Shown: positions 32,501 through 43,544 of the stretch, piece after piece | How positions within the stretch are numbered: position 1 is the stretch's first letter | How the letters are laid out: every line of letters begins with the position of its first letter | Notes under the pieces: model-generated | What the model was told of the DNA's origin: nothing | What the model saw: only the letters and a program-made list of their open reading frames with translations | Databases searched by the model: none | DNA from: Dipteris shenzhenensis | Lineage: Eukaryota > Polypodiophyta > Polypodiopsida > Gleicheniales | Assembly: GCA_047967505.1 (NCBI GenBank) | Contig: CM106539.1 | Length of the DNA: 64,000 nt | Reading direction: 5' to 3' (one strand) | Translations under genes and position numbers: made by a program

Positions 32501-34830
32501 TACAAGTGAAGAATGGCAGTGGTGCCAATCTCTTATTAGGCCCTAAGAAATGTCATTGAGAAGCCTAATCTCACATGTGCAGAGATCATATGTAATTGTG
32601 CCAATCTCTATGGAGAATGCCACCAGTGGAGAATGGTAGTGGTGCCAATCTCATACCATGACCTGAAAACATGCACAAGGAATCCTAAGCTCACATGTGC
32701 ATTGGCACTTTTGCCATTATCCTACTACCATTCTCCGCTAGTGGTTTGTGCATTCTTCTATGTAGTGATCACTCTCTCCGCTGTGTAGAGATCATATGGA
32801 TTTGTGTCAATCTCTGTGGAGAATGCCACCAGTGGAGAATGGCAGTGGTGCCAATCTCATACCATGACTTGAAAACATGCACAAGGAATCCTAAACTCAC
32901 ATGTGCATTGGCACTTTTGCCATTATCCTACTACCATTCTCTGCTAGTGGTAATGTGCATTCTTCAATGTAGTGGAATGTCAATCTATAGGTTTAGTTTG
33001 TCTAGATTACCACTAGCGGAGAATGGCAGTGATGCCAATCTCATGCTTGCAACTACACTATGACACTGAGATCATCAAACTCACATGTGGAATGGAATAG
33101 GACACCACTCTCCTATGATCACTGGAATACCCCTCCTAGAATAGTAGGGTAAACATTTGTACAAGTGGAGAATGGCAGTGGTGCCAATCTCTTATTAGGC
33201 CCTAAGAAATGGCATTGAGAAGCCTAAATTCACATGTGCAGAGATCACATGGAATTGTGTCAATCTCTGTGGAGAATGCCACTAGTGGAGAATGGCAGTG
33301 GTGCCAATCTCACATGTGCATTCGCACTTTTGCCATTATCCTACTGCCATTCTCTGCTAGTGGTAATGTGCATTCTTCTATGTAGTGGAATGTCAATCTA
33401 TAGGTTTAGTTTGTCTAGACAACCACTAGTGGAAAATGGCAATGATGCCAAACTCATGGTGGCACCTACATAATGACACTGAGATCATCAAACTCACATG
33501 TGGATTGGAATCGGACACCACTCTCCTATGATGATTGGAATACCCCTCCTAGAATAGTAGAGTAAACATTTGTGCAAGTGGAGAATGGCAGTGGTGCCAA
33601 TCTCTTATTAGGGCCTAAGAAATGGCATTGAGAAGCCTAAAATCACATGTGCATCCTTCTATGTAGTCATCACTGTCTCCCTCTATAGCCAATAAAATCA
33701 TATGGAATTGTGTCAATCTCTTATTAGGCCTTGGAATGTCAATCTATAGGTTTAGTTTGTCTAAACTACCACTAGTGGACAATGGCAGTGATGCCAAACT
33801 CATGGTGGCACCTACATAATGACACTGAGATCATCAGACTCAAATGTGAATTGGAATTGGACACGACTCTCCTATCATCACTGGAATACCCCTCCTAGAA
33901 TAGTAGGGTAAACATTTGTACAAGTTGAGAATGGCAGTGGTGCCAATCTCTTATTAGGCCCTAAGAAATGGCATTGAGAAGCCTAAACTCACATGTGCAT
34001 TCTTCTATGTAGTCATCACTGTCTCCGCTGTGTAGAGATCATATGGAATTGTGTCAATCTCTATGGAGAATGCCACTAGTGGAGAATGGCAGTGGTGCCA
34101 ATCTCATACCATGACCTAAAAACATGCACAAGGAATCCTAAACTCACATGTGCATTGGCACTTTTGCCATTATCCTACTGCAGCCAATAAAATTAGTGGA
34201 ATGTCAATCTATAGGTTCAGTTTGTCTAGACTACCACTAGCGGAGAATGGCAGTGATGCCAATCTCATGCTGGCAACTACATAATGACACTGAGATCATC
34301 AAACTCACATGTGGATTGGAATCGGACACCACTCTCCTATGATCATTGGAATACCCCTCCTAGAATAGTAGGGTAAACATCTGTACAAGTGGAGAATGGC
34401 AGTGGTGCCAATCTCTTATTAGGCCCTAAGAAATGGCATTGAGAAGCCTGTGTCAATCTCTGTGGAGAATGCCACCAGTGGAGAATGGCAGTGGTGCCAA
34501 TCTCATACCATGACCTGAAAGCATGCACAAGGAATGCTAAACTCACATGTGCATTCTTCTATGTAGTGTTCACTGTCTCCGCTGTGTAGAGATCATATGG
34601 AATTGTGTCAATGTATGTGGAGAATGCCACCGGTGCAGAATGGCAGTGGTGCCAATCTCATACCATGACCTGAAAACATGCATAAGGAATCCTAAACTCA
34701 AATGTGCATTCTTCTATGTAGTGATCACTGTCTTCACTGTGTAGAGATCATATGGAATTGTGTCAATCTCTGTGTAGAATGCCACCGGTGGAGAATGGTA
34801 GTGGTGCCATATGATGAATCGAACTTCTGC
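26546..34830. repeat. Complex satellite (8.3 kb) built from the palindrome-derived unit
   Basis: Three alternating unit types share the core GAGAATGGCAGTGGTGCCAA: one of about 154 bp (GTAGTGATCACTGTCTCCGC ... GAATCCTAAACTCACATGTG), one of about 180 bp (CACCACTCTCCTATGATCAC ... CTTATTAGGCCCTAAG) and one of about 100 bp (GGAATGTCAATCTATAGGTT ... CACTGAGATCATC). Order is irregular, with spacings of CTTATTAGG ranging from about 240 to 670 bp. Some blocks are recent duplicates (about 29930-30400 and 30540-31010). Frames such as MCILLCSDH... recur with the repeat and show no sign of coding. Confidence 0.9.
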
Positions 34831-35205
34831 AATTCTCCTTAACATCTTGGAGGATGGCACCAGTGGCATTATCCTTAAACTCTCACGGAGGATGGCACTT
34901 GTGCCATTCTAAACAAACTCACAATCCATGTGTTCAATGGCATTTGTGACACTCTTCTAACATCATATTATGTTGGAGAATGGTACGAATACCATTCTTT
35001 ATTATAACCATCTTAACTTTGATATTGTGTATATTTGCTTACTGTGTTGGTGTAGTTTTTCATAATGCATATATAAGTTGCTTCGCCTTGGTTATTTTGT
35101 TAATAGAAGTTGCATTGTGGTTGTAATATTTCCTACTACAGTTATGATTTTCTATTATACATTTCATTGTGTCCTTGGTTCTTTTGTTAACAGAACATTG
35201 CAAGA
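34831..35205 (+). promoter_or_regulatory. Upstream region of the methyltransferase-like gene
   Basis: The satellite ends and isolated palindrome variants follow (GAGGATGGCACTTGTGCCATT near 34870, GAGAATGGTACGAATACCATT near 34976). TTCTTTTGTTAACAG at 35179-35193 looks like a 3' splice site, so an upstream exon may exist. No TATA box is assigned. Confidence 0.35.
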
Positions 35206-36559
35206 ATGGCTAGCAAGGGAAAGAGAAAGGTTTGAGAGGTGTCAGTTTATGATGGAGTTAGTTCTGGAAGAGGATGGTTTTTGGATATATACAATAACGA
35301 ACTCCAAAAACTCCATAAAGTGCATTGTTTTGTGAACATCCAAGGAAAAACTTTTGGAGATGTTGGAAAGTTCAAGAGATGGAGGATACCGAGAAAGACA
35401 ACGTTCCTTGTCTCAAAATTCATACATTGGGAGGCAATGTGTATCAATTGGATCCTGCTTGTTTTGATCATGCAAGGATGAATGCTACTGGGGAGGACAC
35501 GATGATATCTAGGCATTGGATTAATGAGCCAGAAAATTATACCAACCAACAGATATTAGAAAGCTTTGATTTGGTAACAAAAGGGATAAAGCAAGATATA
35601 AAAAAGAGTAGAAAAGTTTCAAAAAGAACCAAGAAAAGTGATGTTGAGGGATCAAGCTCTCAAGTGTCTCAGAACACATTGAAAGAGAAGGCTAGAGAGA
35701 CCGGTGAGGAGGAAACAACAGGTGAGAAGGAAATAAGGTCAGATGGAAAAACAAGCATTGGGGATAAACTGGAGGCTAAAGACAAAGAGACAACTTTAGG
35801 AGGAAAACAGGGAGGTACGGGAATAGTCACTGATGGAACTGGAAGTGGAGGTGATGCAACGGGGAGTGGTGAGACACATATAACAGGACATGGTGAGAAA
35901 TCATCTGAAGCAACTATCATCTTGTATAAGAAAATCCAGCCAGATGTTGACTTTAAGGCACTACAAAAGAAATTGGAAAGGAAGGACACAAGTATGACAT
36001 GCTTGATGGAGTACGTAGAGTACTTCCCATTTGGTTTGAAGTTTGAGGTGTTGATCCCAGTGATGAATTGCTTTAGAGCACCAAGCCAATATGTGTACAG
36101 GACATTGACCCTCAGCTATGTCAGTGACTTGGTCAAGAGTTTTGCAATGAATGCACAACCTCCTGCAACATGTGCATATCTTATGCCTTACCACATAGGC
36201 ACAAATACTCCGATGTGCAAGGAAGAGATAAAGGTGGAAAAGTTAAAGGAGTATAATTATTGGATTCTCACACGTCGATTTATGCTGCAAGGATATTTAT
36301 AACTAAAGCACATGGAGAAGCCTTCAATCAATGAAAAGGTTTATATATACAGAGGAAGGCGAGAATTGTTGTCAATGCACCAGTTGAAGCAAGTTGTAAG
36401 ATATCATCAATGGCCAACATGGAGGCACAGACCGTTTTGAAAAATCAACCATATATCGATATCTTACAACACCTAAGGGCACAGTGGATTGCATTCGGAC
36501 GACCAAAGAAACCAGCCCAAGGCCTTGTCAAAGGGCATAAAGATCGACAAAGTTGGGAT
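35206..36559 (+). pseudogene. Unrecognised N-terminal region of the methyltransferase-like gene
   Basis: The ATG at 35206 (MASKGKRKV) meets a TGA at 35233-35235. The frame then shifts near 35385 into a long open stretch to 36302 (TAA), and again near 36415 into the frame that reaches the 5' splice site at 36560. The middle (about 35600-35930) is a Gly/Thr/Glu/Lys-rich low-complexity linker. The part around CLMEYVEYFPFGLKFEVL looks folded, but I recognise no family. It joins the next exon in frame (phase 0), so it is the N-terminal half of the same gene. Confidence 0.5.
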
Positions 36560-36796
36560 GTGAGTAATAAACTTTGTTTTGTATGCATTTTTTATTTCAA
36601 GAATGTTTATGGCTTTGTAAAAGAAATGATAGTAGTGTCAATTCCCTGATGTGAGAATGGCACTAGTGCCATTCTTCTAGTTACCAAGTCATGCTTTTGA
36701 CATGTTAATGGGAGAATCGCACTAGTGTCATTATTATCTCTATTACATGATTTGGATTAGAAGAATGTCTAAGATGATTTTGATTTTTTTATATAG
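36560..36796 (+). other. Predicted intron containing a palindrome copy
   Basis: GGGAT|GTGAGT at the 5' side, TTTTTTTATATAG at the 3' side, 237 bp, phase 0. Removing it links ...RQSWD to NFVGVASVSMGANF in one frame. A palindrome copy (GAGAATGGCACTAGTGCC) lies at about 36652, and a variant (GAGAATCGCACTAGTGTC) at about 36713. Confidence 0.65.
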
Positions 36797-38209
36797 AATT
36801 TTGTAGGAGTTGCAAGCGTATCGATGGGCGCAAACTTTGCTACCAAGGACACACACATGGTCACATACGATGATGACATCTACGAACAATGGATTAGGAT
36901 TTTGACATTGGTGAAGCAGGGTGATCTTGAGGGTCGAAATTCCACAATAACATATATGAGGTGTCTACTAGGATTGGAAGACGAAGATGTACGTGCACTT
37001 CAAGCAGAGATTGAGTCTAAAGAAATAGTCTTGGTCAAGTCAAGCAAAGACAAGGACTCCATTGAAATGTCTCAACGGGCAATGGAGATTAAGCATGATA
37101 GAGCCCTGAAAGAAGCGCTCATCAAGGAGTTCAACTCACGTTACCCTTCGCCCTAACATCAAACATGGGATGCCCTTGCAACTTACTTCAAAATTGATTC
37201 GATTGTTTATCAGAGCTTCAAGGGTTCATGTGAGTCATGGGTCAAAGAGAAGCTGCAAGTTGGCAAGTCCACACCTCATTTCCTAAAAGCCGCGTTAATC
37301 TATGTTGATTGGGTGATTTGTTCAATAGAGGGTAACAAGTCTACATCACAATCTTGTTTTCCTTGGACAATTATTCAAGTGAACATGGAGATGGAGGGGG
37401 AGAGCTTTCTAACATGTCACTCCAAGGGACAACTTCCAATCAGCTTGTGTATGCTTGACACCTCAGAGGGATCTGCCAAAGGCATGTGTTGGGAGAAGGC
37501 TGCCTTCAAGAAGTTGCTCTGTGGCTTGATGGAGACCATTGCCACTCCGTCACAGTATGTATTGCTATCATTTATGACAATGACAGAGATGGTAAATCTC
37601 AAGGAAGCAATGATAGAGGCTCGATTTTGGCATAGAAGGTTTGTGGGTGTTATCCATGAATCGGATAGTGCACAAAAGGGTTTTTCTGAGACCTTCTATT
37701 TTTTGTCATTTGTCAGCTCACATGATGGGTTTGATGGATTTGAGCACATGTTAGAAATCACAAGGCCATACACAATAATTGAGGACAATATTCTTTATTC
37801 TGATGAGGGCGATGAGTATGGAAAAGAGGCGGTTGTGAAGCATGGCATCATCAAGGAGTGCATCAGGTGCTATTATAGTAGGGAACATGAAGTTGTTGTT
37901 GACGTCTTTACTAATGGATGTGTGGAATTACAAGCATTGTCAAGCAAAAGAAAAGTGATCCCGCTGGTGAAGACATCCCAACAGGTGACAGAGGTCGAGG
38001 CTATGTGTGTGGCACATGCATCAAATAATCCCCATATTAAGATTTGGTCTAGCATTGAGAGGCCTCTTGAGACACATAGAGCTGATTCACCTATCGATGA
38101 AGGAATTAAAGAGGGTGAGCATCACATTGAAGACTTGCGACCTTTAACTGAAGCAGATCTTGAAGCTATCCCAAAGATTACATCGGAAGATTTGGAGCAA
38201 GGTCTTTAG
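36797..38209 (+). pseudogene. DNA N6/N4-methyltransferase-like C-terminal region
   Basis: One open frame apart from a TAA at 37154-37156. The last third resembles the C-terminal half of DNA amino-methyltransferases. CMLDTSEGSAKGMCWEKAAF aligns with the motif IV segment but has DTSE where DPPY is expected. YVLLSFMTMTEMVNLKEAM and FSETFYFLSFV follow. Then KHGIIKECIRCYYSREHEVV precedes the motif I-like VVVDVFTNGCVELQALSSKR (AdoMet loop, FxxG). Loss of DPPY and of the second Gly suggests an inactive or divergent enzyme. The protein would act on DNA in the nucleus if functional. Fold assignment is by motif order only. Confidence 0.45.
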
Positions 38210-38888
38210 CTACTCATTTATGCCTTGTGTATTCAGTTTCAAAATAATATGACTTTTATGGATTTTCTCGATTGCACATACTCTCATCATATTAAAGATA
38301 TTAAACATTAGGTATGATAAAATTGTGTGACATAATGACATGGGGAATGGTACTAGTGTCATTCTCCCTATGTCGGGTTATATGTAAGAGGTACTATTAA
38401 CATTTTATGTGACCTCATATGGAGAATGGCACTAGTGCCATTCTCTCTTTGTGGTTATGTAGAAATGGTAATACTGTTATGTTCCTTTCTTGAATCTATG
38501 TTAGTTGAAAGCATTACAGAGATTAAAAATTGTATAATATTAACTATGCTACCAAAGTTTTGATTTGGGTGCTTTCTACAAATCTATTGGACCAAAGTAA
38601 TACAGTATCTATGCTTTCAGATCATGCATTGTACATTTCTTTTGGGACATGGGGGGAGGCACTAGTAGTATTCTCTCCTCCCAATGAGGGTATAGAGAAA
38701 GGCACTAGTGGCATTCTCCATAACCTTATATGTAAAATGGCACTAGCACCACCCCAAGAGAAGAATGGCACTATTGCCATTCTCTCTATGAGTTCAGAGA
38801 GAAAGGTTGCACTATTTGCATTCTCAATTGACCTTTAGAGAGATTGGCACTTTTGCCATTCCCCAAAAATACAATGGAATCAGTGAAC
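38210..38888. other. Spacer with dispersed palindrome copies
   Basis: No gene. At least six palindrome variants: about 38342 (GGAATGGTACTAGTGTCATT), 38421 (perfect core), 38650, 38697, 38762 (AATGGCACTATTGCCATT) and 38842. They lie singly and not in an array, so the motif is not confined to satellites. Confidence 0.75.
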
Positions 38889-39243
38889 TGTGAAGATAGT
38901 GGGAGAGAGGGAAGGAGTCTCACTTGAGGCTTTCTCACAATCACAATGGGGGAATACACACAAAGGTGGAGGCTGAAAAATAGTTTTCCTCTTCTTAGTT
39001 GTGAAAGCCAAAAGAACTCTAATACAAAGAAAATAGAAGAACCCTATATGTGGGTCTCAAAACCAAACTCAACTAACTAAAGTGGCATACTAACTGAGCC
39101 ACAAACTAGAGTAGATAAGGATAGCTGTCATCCAGCTATTATTCATGGGCGGTGTACCAACCGCATCTCCAGCTAACAAGTCGGTGACATAAATACACAA
39201 CGGTCACCCTGGCATATCGCGAGTGGAGCTCGATATCTCAACA
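38889..39243 (-). mobile_element. Solo LTR of the copia family, reverse orientation, with 5-bp TSD
   Basis: 355 bp. On the minus strand it begins TGTTGAGATATCGAGCTC and ends CTATCTTCACA, matching the 5' LTR at 6875-7227 along its whole length. It is flanked on both sides by TGAAC (38884-38888 and 39244-39248), a perfect 5-bp target duplication of the size copia integrases make. No internal sequence remains, so it formed by recombination between two LTRs. Confidence 0.93.
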
Positions 39244-39367
39244 TGAACGACGATGGATAATGTTCATACTTTATTGTTATTTATTAGTTTCATATGCTTT
39301 TGTGCTTCGACATTGTTGAATACACTCTAAAGAATCAAAATATTTCTATATTCCTCAACTTCCACAG

Positions 39368-40616
39368 GGACCAATGATGCATGGAAGGATGTGGAGACAT
39401 CAAATGTAGAGGACAACATACCACCCAAAATGGGGACTATCAATTACGCGATGGATACAGGAGGTATAGGAGAAAACATAACCCCAAAAATGGAGAAAAT
39501 TGCAAGGAATATCACGAATCCTATACTTTTAGAAGAGAACATGGATGAACGTACTGTCTCAACATTGGGGACAAAACTAGATAATCTTATTGTTGTTGCA
39601 AACATGTATGAAATCATAGCACCTGACAATTTGGATGAGTCAGAAGCCAGCAACTTCAAGGAGAATTTGGATCTATATCCACATACAATTTCTTTGGATA
39701 TGCCACTATTAACAATCATATTAGACTTGAATGGCCTGTTATTAAGTCGCTGCCTATTCAAGTCTCCAATACATCCATCTATTATGCATGGCAAAAATAG
39801 TTATATGGTTGTTCGTCCTGGGTGCATAGAATTTCTACAAAGATTTAATGTAGGTATCTGGTCAACTCCGATGGAGCATAACGTACTTGATATGGTAGGA
39901 AAGCTGCAAAATTATGCAAATGAGAGCCTCCCTTTCTTTGTTATATGGTCTCAGCAAGGATGCTACACTTATAGTAAGGCAAGGATAAATAGGCCTAACA
40001 AGGTTGGTGTTGAGGCAATGTTCAAACCCTTAGCAAAAATCTCAAAGGCATTTGGATGTGATGCTAGAAGGACAATCCTTGTTGATGACTCCCCATACAA
40101 GGCTTGCATTAGCCCTCCATCAAATTGCATATTTCCTTCAACGTTTGATGTACAAGACAAGGATGATAATATTCTACTGAGAGAGTTGATGCCGTACTTA
40201 CTACAACTCGATGAGACTAAAGATGTGCGCAGCATGATTGAGACAAATCGTTATGGACAATTACCTATGATGGAGGGGCATAAGGATTTCAACCTTGTCC
40301 AGAAAGTAATTGATGAATGGAGGGAGGAAAATCATGCTTGGTCAAGAATGGAATATAAAACAAGAAATCTTCCTCTTGTAGATCAACTAAGAGAGAGGGA
40401 TATAGGTGGTAGGGCAACCCACGGTGGTGATGGCCAGGTGCCTAAACTCAATGCATCCCAAATAAGACTTTTAAGGAATGCTCCGCAACTCTCTAGCATG
40501 AATGCTATGCAAGTTTCTCAATTGGCTATAGACCTAGGGTACAAAGGTCACTATATCAAGAAATACATTGCTAAGGGCTACATAAACCGACTACAGAATG
40601 CGTATTTTTCATGAAG
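39368..40616 (+). CDS. FCP1/HAD-type phosphatase-domain protein
   Basis: Open from a splice-like acceptor (CTCAACTTCCACAG at 39354-39367) to TGA 40612-40614. No ATG lies in the first 60 bases of the frame, so a 5' exon is probably missing from this description. Counting from the GTG at 39391 (407 codons), the FCP1/SCP-type domain spans about residues 103-250: IILDLNGLLL (the DxDGT loop with Asn for the second Asp), FNVGIWST, and TILVDDSPYKAC with both late aspartates. Plant proteins of this type often have DLNGxL, so the change may be ancestral; the family dephosphorylates proteins such as the RNA polymerase II tail. The C-terminal 150 residues are unrecognised. Predicted nuclear. Confidence 0.65.
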
Positions 40617-40701
40617 GTACATATGTCAAAGTGTTTTTTGATTTTATCTCAATATATATAACTGTTGTTGTAGCTAATTGAATTTGTCTTTTGTGATGTA
40701 G
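40617..40701 (+). other. Predicted short intron between FCP1-like and SET exons
   Basis: GAAG|GTACAT at the 5' side and TTTTGTGATGTAG at the 3' side, 85 bp. The phases do not join the two frames directly (two bases left versus two bases needed), and a TGA precedes the donor. The fusion is therefore either broken or not real. Confidence 0.35.
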
Positions 40702-41237
40702 ATAGATATACGTTCAAATCAAGCTTGAGTAGGTACATACCAGAACGAGATCCATTTGGACCACCAAAGTTACTTGTCCCTATCAACGAAGTGTTCTGGA
40801 TAAAAAATGTGGCTTTCGAGGTGCATGAGTCAACCATTACAGGTGCTAGCTTGGGCTTGTTTGTGCATGGCTCCATCAAGAGAGGGACTACTATTCTCCA
40901 TTATGGAGGTGACAAGTACTCCTACAGAGACTGGAAGGAATTATGTAGAGTTCATCCAAGGCTAAAGAAGTACTCGATCCAAGAGGACCCTACTGTCCCT
41001 ATGAAGGATATGGTGCATATTGTTGGTGATGTTCAATATGGCAATGTGGCAGGATTTATTAACAGCAATAGAAATACCAATGTAAAGCCAAATGTTTGTT
41101 ATGTATTTTCCCCTGATGTTCCACCTTGGTATGACCCCATGATGAACATAGATATTGCAGAATATGGTCACATTTGTATTGAATCCATAGATGATATACA
41201 TGCAGGAGAGGAGCTATTTGCAGACTATGAGTTTTGA
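40702..41237 (+). CDS. SET-domain protein
   Basis: The frame from the acceptor at 40701 runs RYTFKSSLSRYIPERDPFGP to TGA 41235-41237. SET motifs in order: ASLGLFVHGSIKRGTTILHY (first SET block), YGNVAGFINSNRNTNVKPNV (the NHSxxPN region, with Ser-Asn for His-Ser) and AGEELFADYEF (GEEL...DY, with the catalytic-type Tyr) at the very end. SET enzymes methylate lysines in histones and other proteins using AdoMet. No post-SET Cys cluster is present. There is no ATG close to the frame start, so it depends on an upstream exon or is a remnant. It is the last gene before the right end of the giant element. Confidence 0.7.
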
Positions 41238-42140
41238 ATAACAACATTCTATTTCTTTATACAATCATTACTTATGGGAATTACTACTTTCTTGCTAACT
41301 ATGTAAATTGGTGCGTAATTTTTGTGTGTGAATAATATGCAAACATGTTCATAACTACATTCATAATGTATTTAGAAGGAGTGTCTCTCATGCCATTCTT
41401 TCCGGTGCCATTCTCTTTGGGGCTAGAAATTGAGAGTTTCTTTGGAATCATGATTTATTTCAAGGATTTCAATGGTGTATCAACAAGTTGTTATGTTTTC
41501 ATCCTAAAGTGTACTTTTTTACTTTGCAATGAGTAATCAACATGACATGTAAAGTTATCGTTTTACAATAATGCTAGTCAGTCCAAACATTGAAAGTGCA
41601 CAATAAATGATTGTCATTGCCACCTAAATTACATCAAATGCTTGTCATTGCCCATTGATTTTCCATCAACTATATATCTTGCATTCATTCTCCTCAACTA
41701 CATATCTTGATTTTCCATCAACTGCATATCTTACTAAGTTAAAGAGCCTGTGCATTTTCATTGCAATACTCATGGTTATTAATTACACTCTACATTTTTT
41801 AAACGGTGTTTTGGAGATTTTCAAATGAGAATGCTCACAACAAAAGCGAGTCTCAATATCAATGGAAATTCCAGAGACTCACTATTATGAAGGTGTTTTT
41901 GAACATCACTATGGCTCACGAGATGAATCTAACTCAAATGGGTTTCAAAGTTTATTATTTTTTTGATGATAACATAGTTTAAACACTGATATTCTATTTA
42001 TTATTTGAGAATGTAGTTGATATTTCACACTTCATGAATGGCTATCTAGTCTATTTTCACATATTTCTCCTATTTTTTCATTGAGGGGAGCTACAATTTC
42101 TTCCAAAACTGCCATTCTGGGAATTGGGTTTTTCCCGAAT
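41238..42140. repeat. 3' region and first copy of a ~0.7-kb right-end duplication
   Basis: From about 41431 (TTGAGAGTTTCTTTGGAATC) to 42140 it matches 43545-44250 almost base for base. It ends within the right-terminus sequence (GGGTTTTTCCCGAATT) and then passes into satellite, so this terminus copy is truncated by about 20 bp. Two palindrome half-sites (GTGCCATTCTC) lie at about 41390-41415. Confidence 0.85.
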
Positions 42141-43544
42141 TGGGAATTGGAAATGGCATTGAGAAGCCTAAACTCACATGCTCATTCTTCTATGTAGTGA
42201 TCACTGTCTCTACTGTGTAGAGATCATATGGAATTGTGTCAATCTCTATGGAGAATGCCACCAGTGGAGAATGGTAGTGGTGCCAATCTCATAACATGAC
42301 CTGCAAACATGCACAAGGAATCCTAAACTCACATGTGCATTCTTCTATGTAGAGATCGCTGTCTCCGCTGTGTAGAGATCATATGGAATTGTGTCCATCT
42401 CTGAGTTCATCAAACTCATGTGGATTGGAATCGGACACCACTCTCCTATGATCATTGGAATACCCCTCCTAGAATAGTAGGGTGAACATTTGTACAAGTG
42501 GAGAATGGCAGTGGTGCCAATCTCTTATTAGGCCCTAAGAAATGGCATTGACAAGCCTAAACTCACATGCTCATTCTTCTATGTAGTGATCACTGTCTCC
42601 GCTGTGTAGAGATCATATGGAATTATGTCAATCACTTATTAGGCCTTGGAATGTCAATCTATAGGTTTAGTTTGTCTAGACAACCACTAGTGGAGAATGG
42701 TAGTGATGCCAAACTCATGGTGGCACCTACATAATGATACTGAGATCATCAGACTCACATGTGGATTGGAATCGGACACCACTCACCTATGATCATTGGA
42801 ATACCCCTCCTAGAATAGTACGGTAAACATTTGTACAAGAGAATGGTAGTGGTGCCAATCTCTTATTAGGCCCTAAGAAATGGCATTGAGAAGCCTAAAC
42901 TCACATGTGCATTCTTCTATGTAGTGGTCATTGTCTCCGCTGTGTAGAGATCATATGGAATTGTGTTAATCTCTGTGGAGAATACCAACAGTGGAGAATG
43001 GTAGTGGTGCCAATCTCATATCATGACCTGAAAACAAGCACAAGGAATCATAAACTCATGTGGATTGGCAGTTTTGCCATTATACAATGCCACCAGTGGA
43101 GAATGGCAGTGGTGCACAAGGAATCCTAAACTCACATGTGCATTCTTTTATGTAGTGATCACTGTCTCCGCCGTTGTGTAGAGATCATATGGAATTGTGT
43201 CAATCTCTGAGATCGTCAAACTCACATGTGGATTGGAATCGGACACCACTCTCCTATGATCACTAGAATACCCCTCCTAGAATAGTAGGGTAAACATTTG
43301 TACAAGTGAAGAATGGTAGTGGTGCCAATCTCTTATTAGGCCCTAAGAAATGTCATTGAGAAGCCTAAACTCCCATGTGCAGAGATCATATGGAATTGTG
43401 CCAATCTCTGTGGAGAATGCCACCAGTGGAGAATGGTAGTGGTGCCAATCTCATACCATGACCTGAAAACATGCACAAGGAATCCTAAACTCACATGTGC
43501 ATTGGCACTTTTGCCATTATCCTACTGCCATTCTCGGCTAGTGG
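42141..43544. repeat. Second satellite block (1.4 kb)
   Basis: Same unit types as 26546-34830, sandwiched between the two copies of the right-end duplication. This points to an unequal exchange or internal transposition that joined the terminus to the satellite. Confidence 0.85.

Noticed and set aside
26546-34830. Repeated frames such as MCILLCSDHSLRC... as a gene family
   Set aside because: They recur with the satellite period, end wherever a unit varies, and show no codon-level constraint or recognisable domain.
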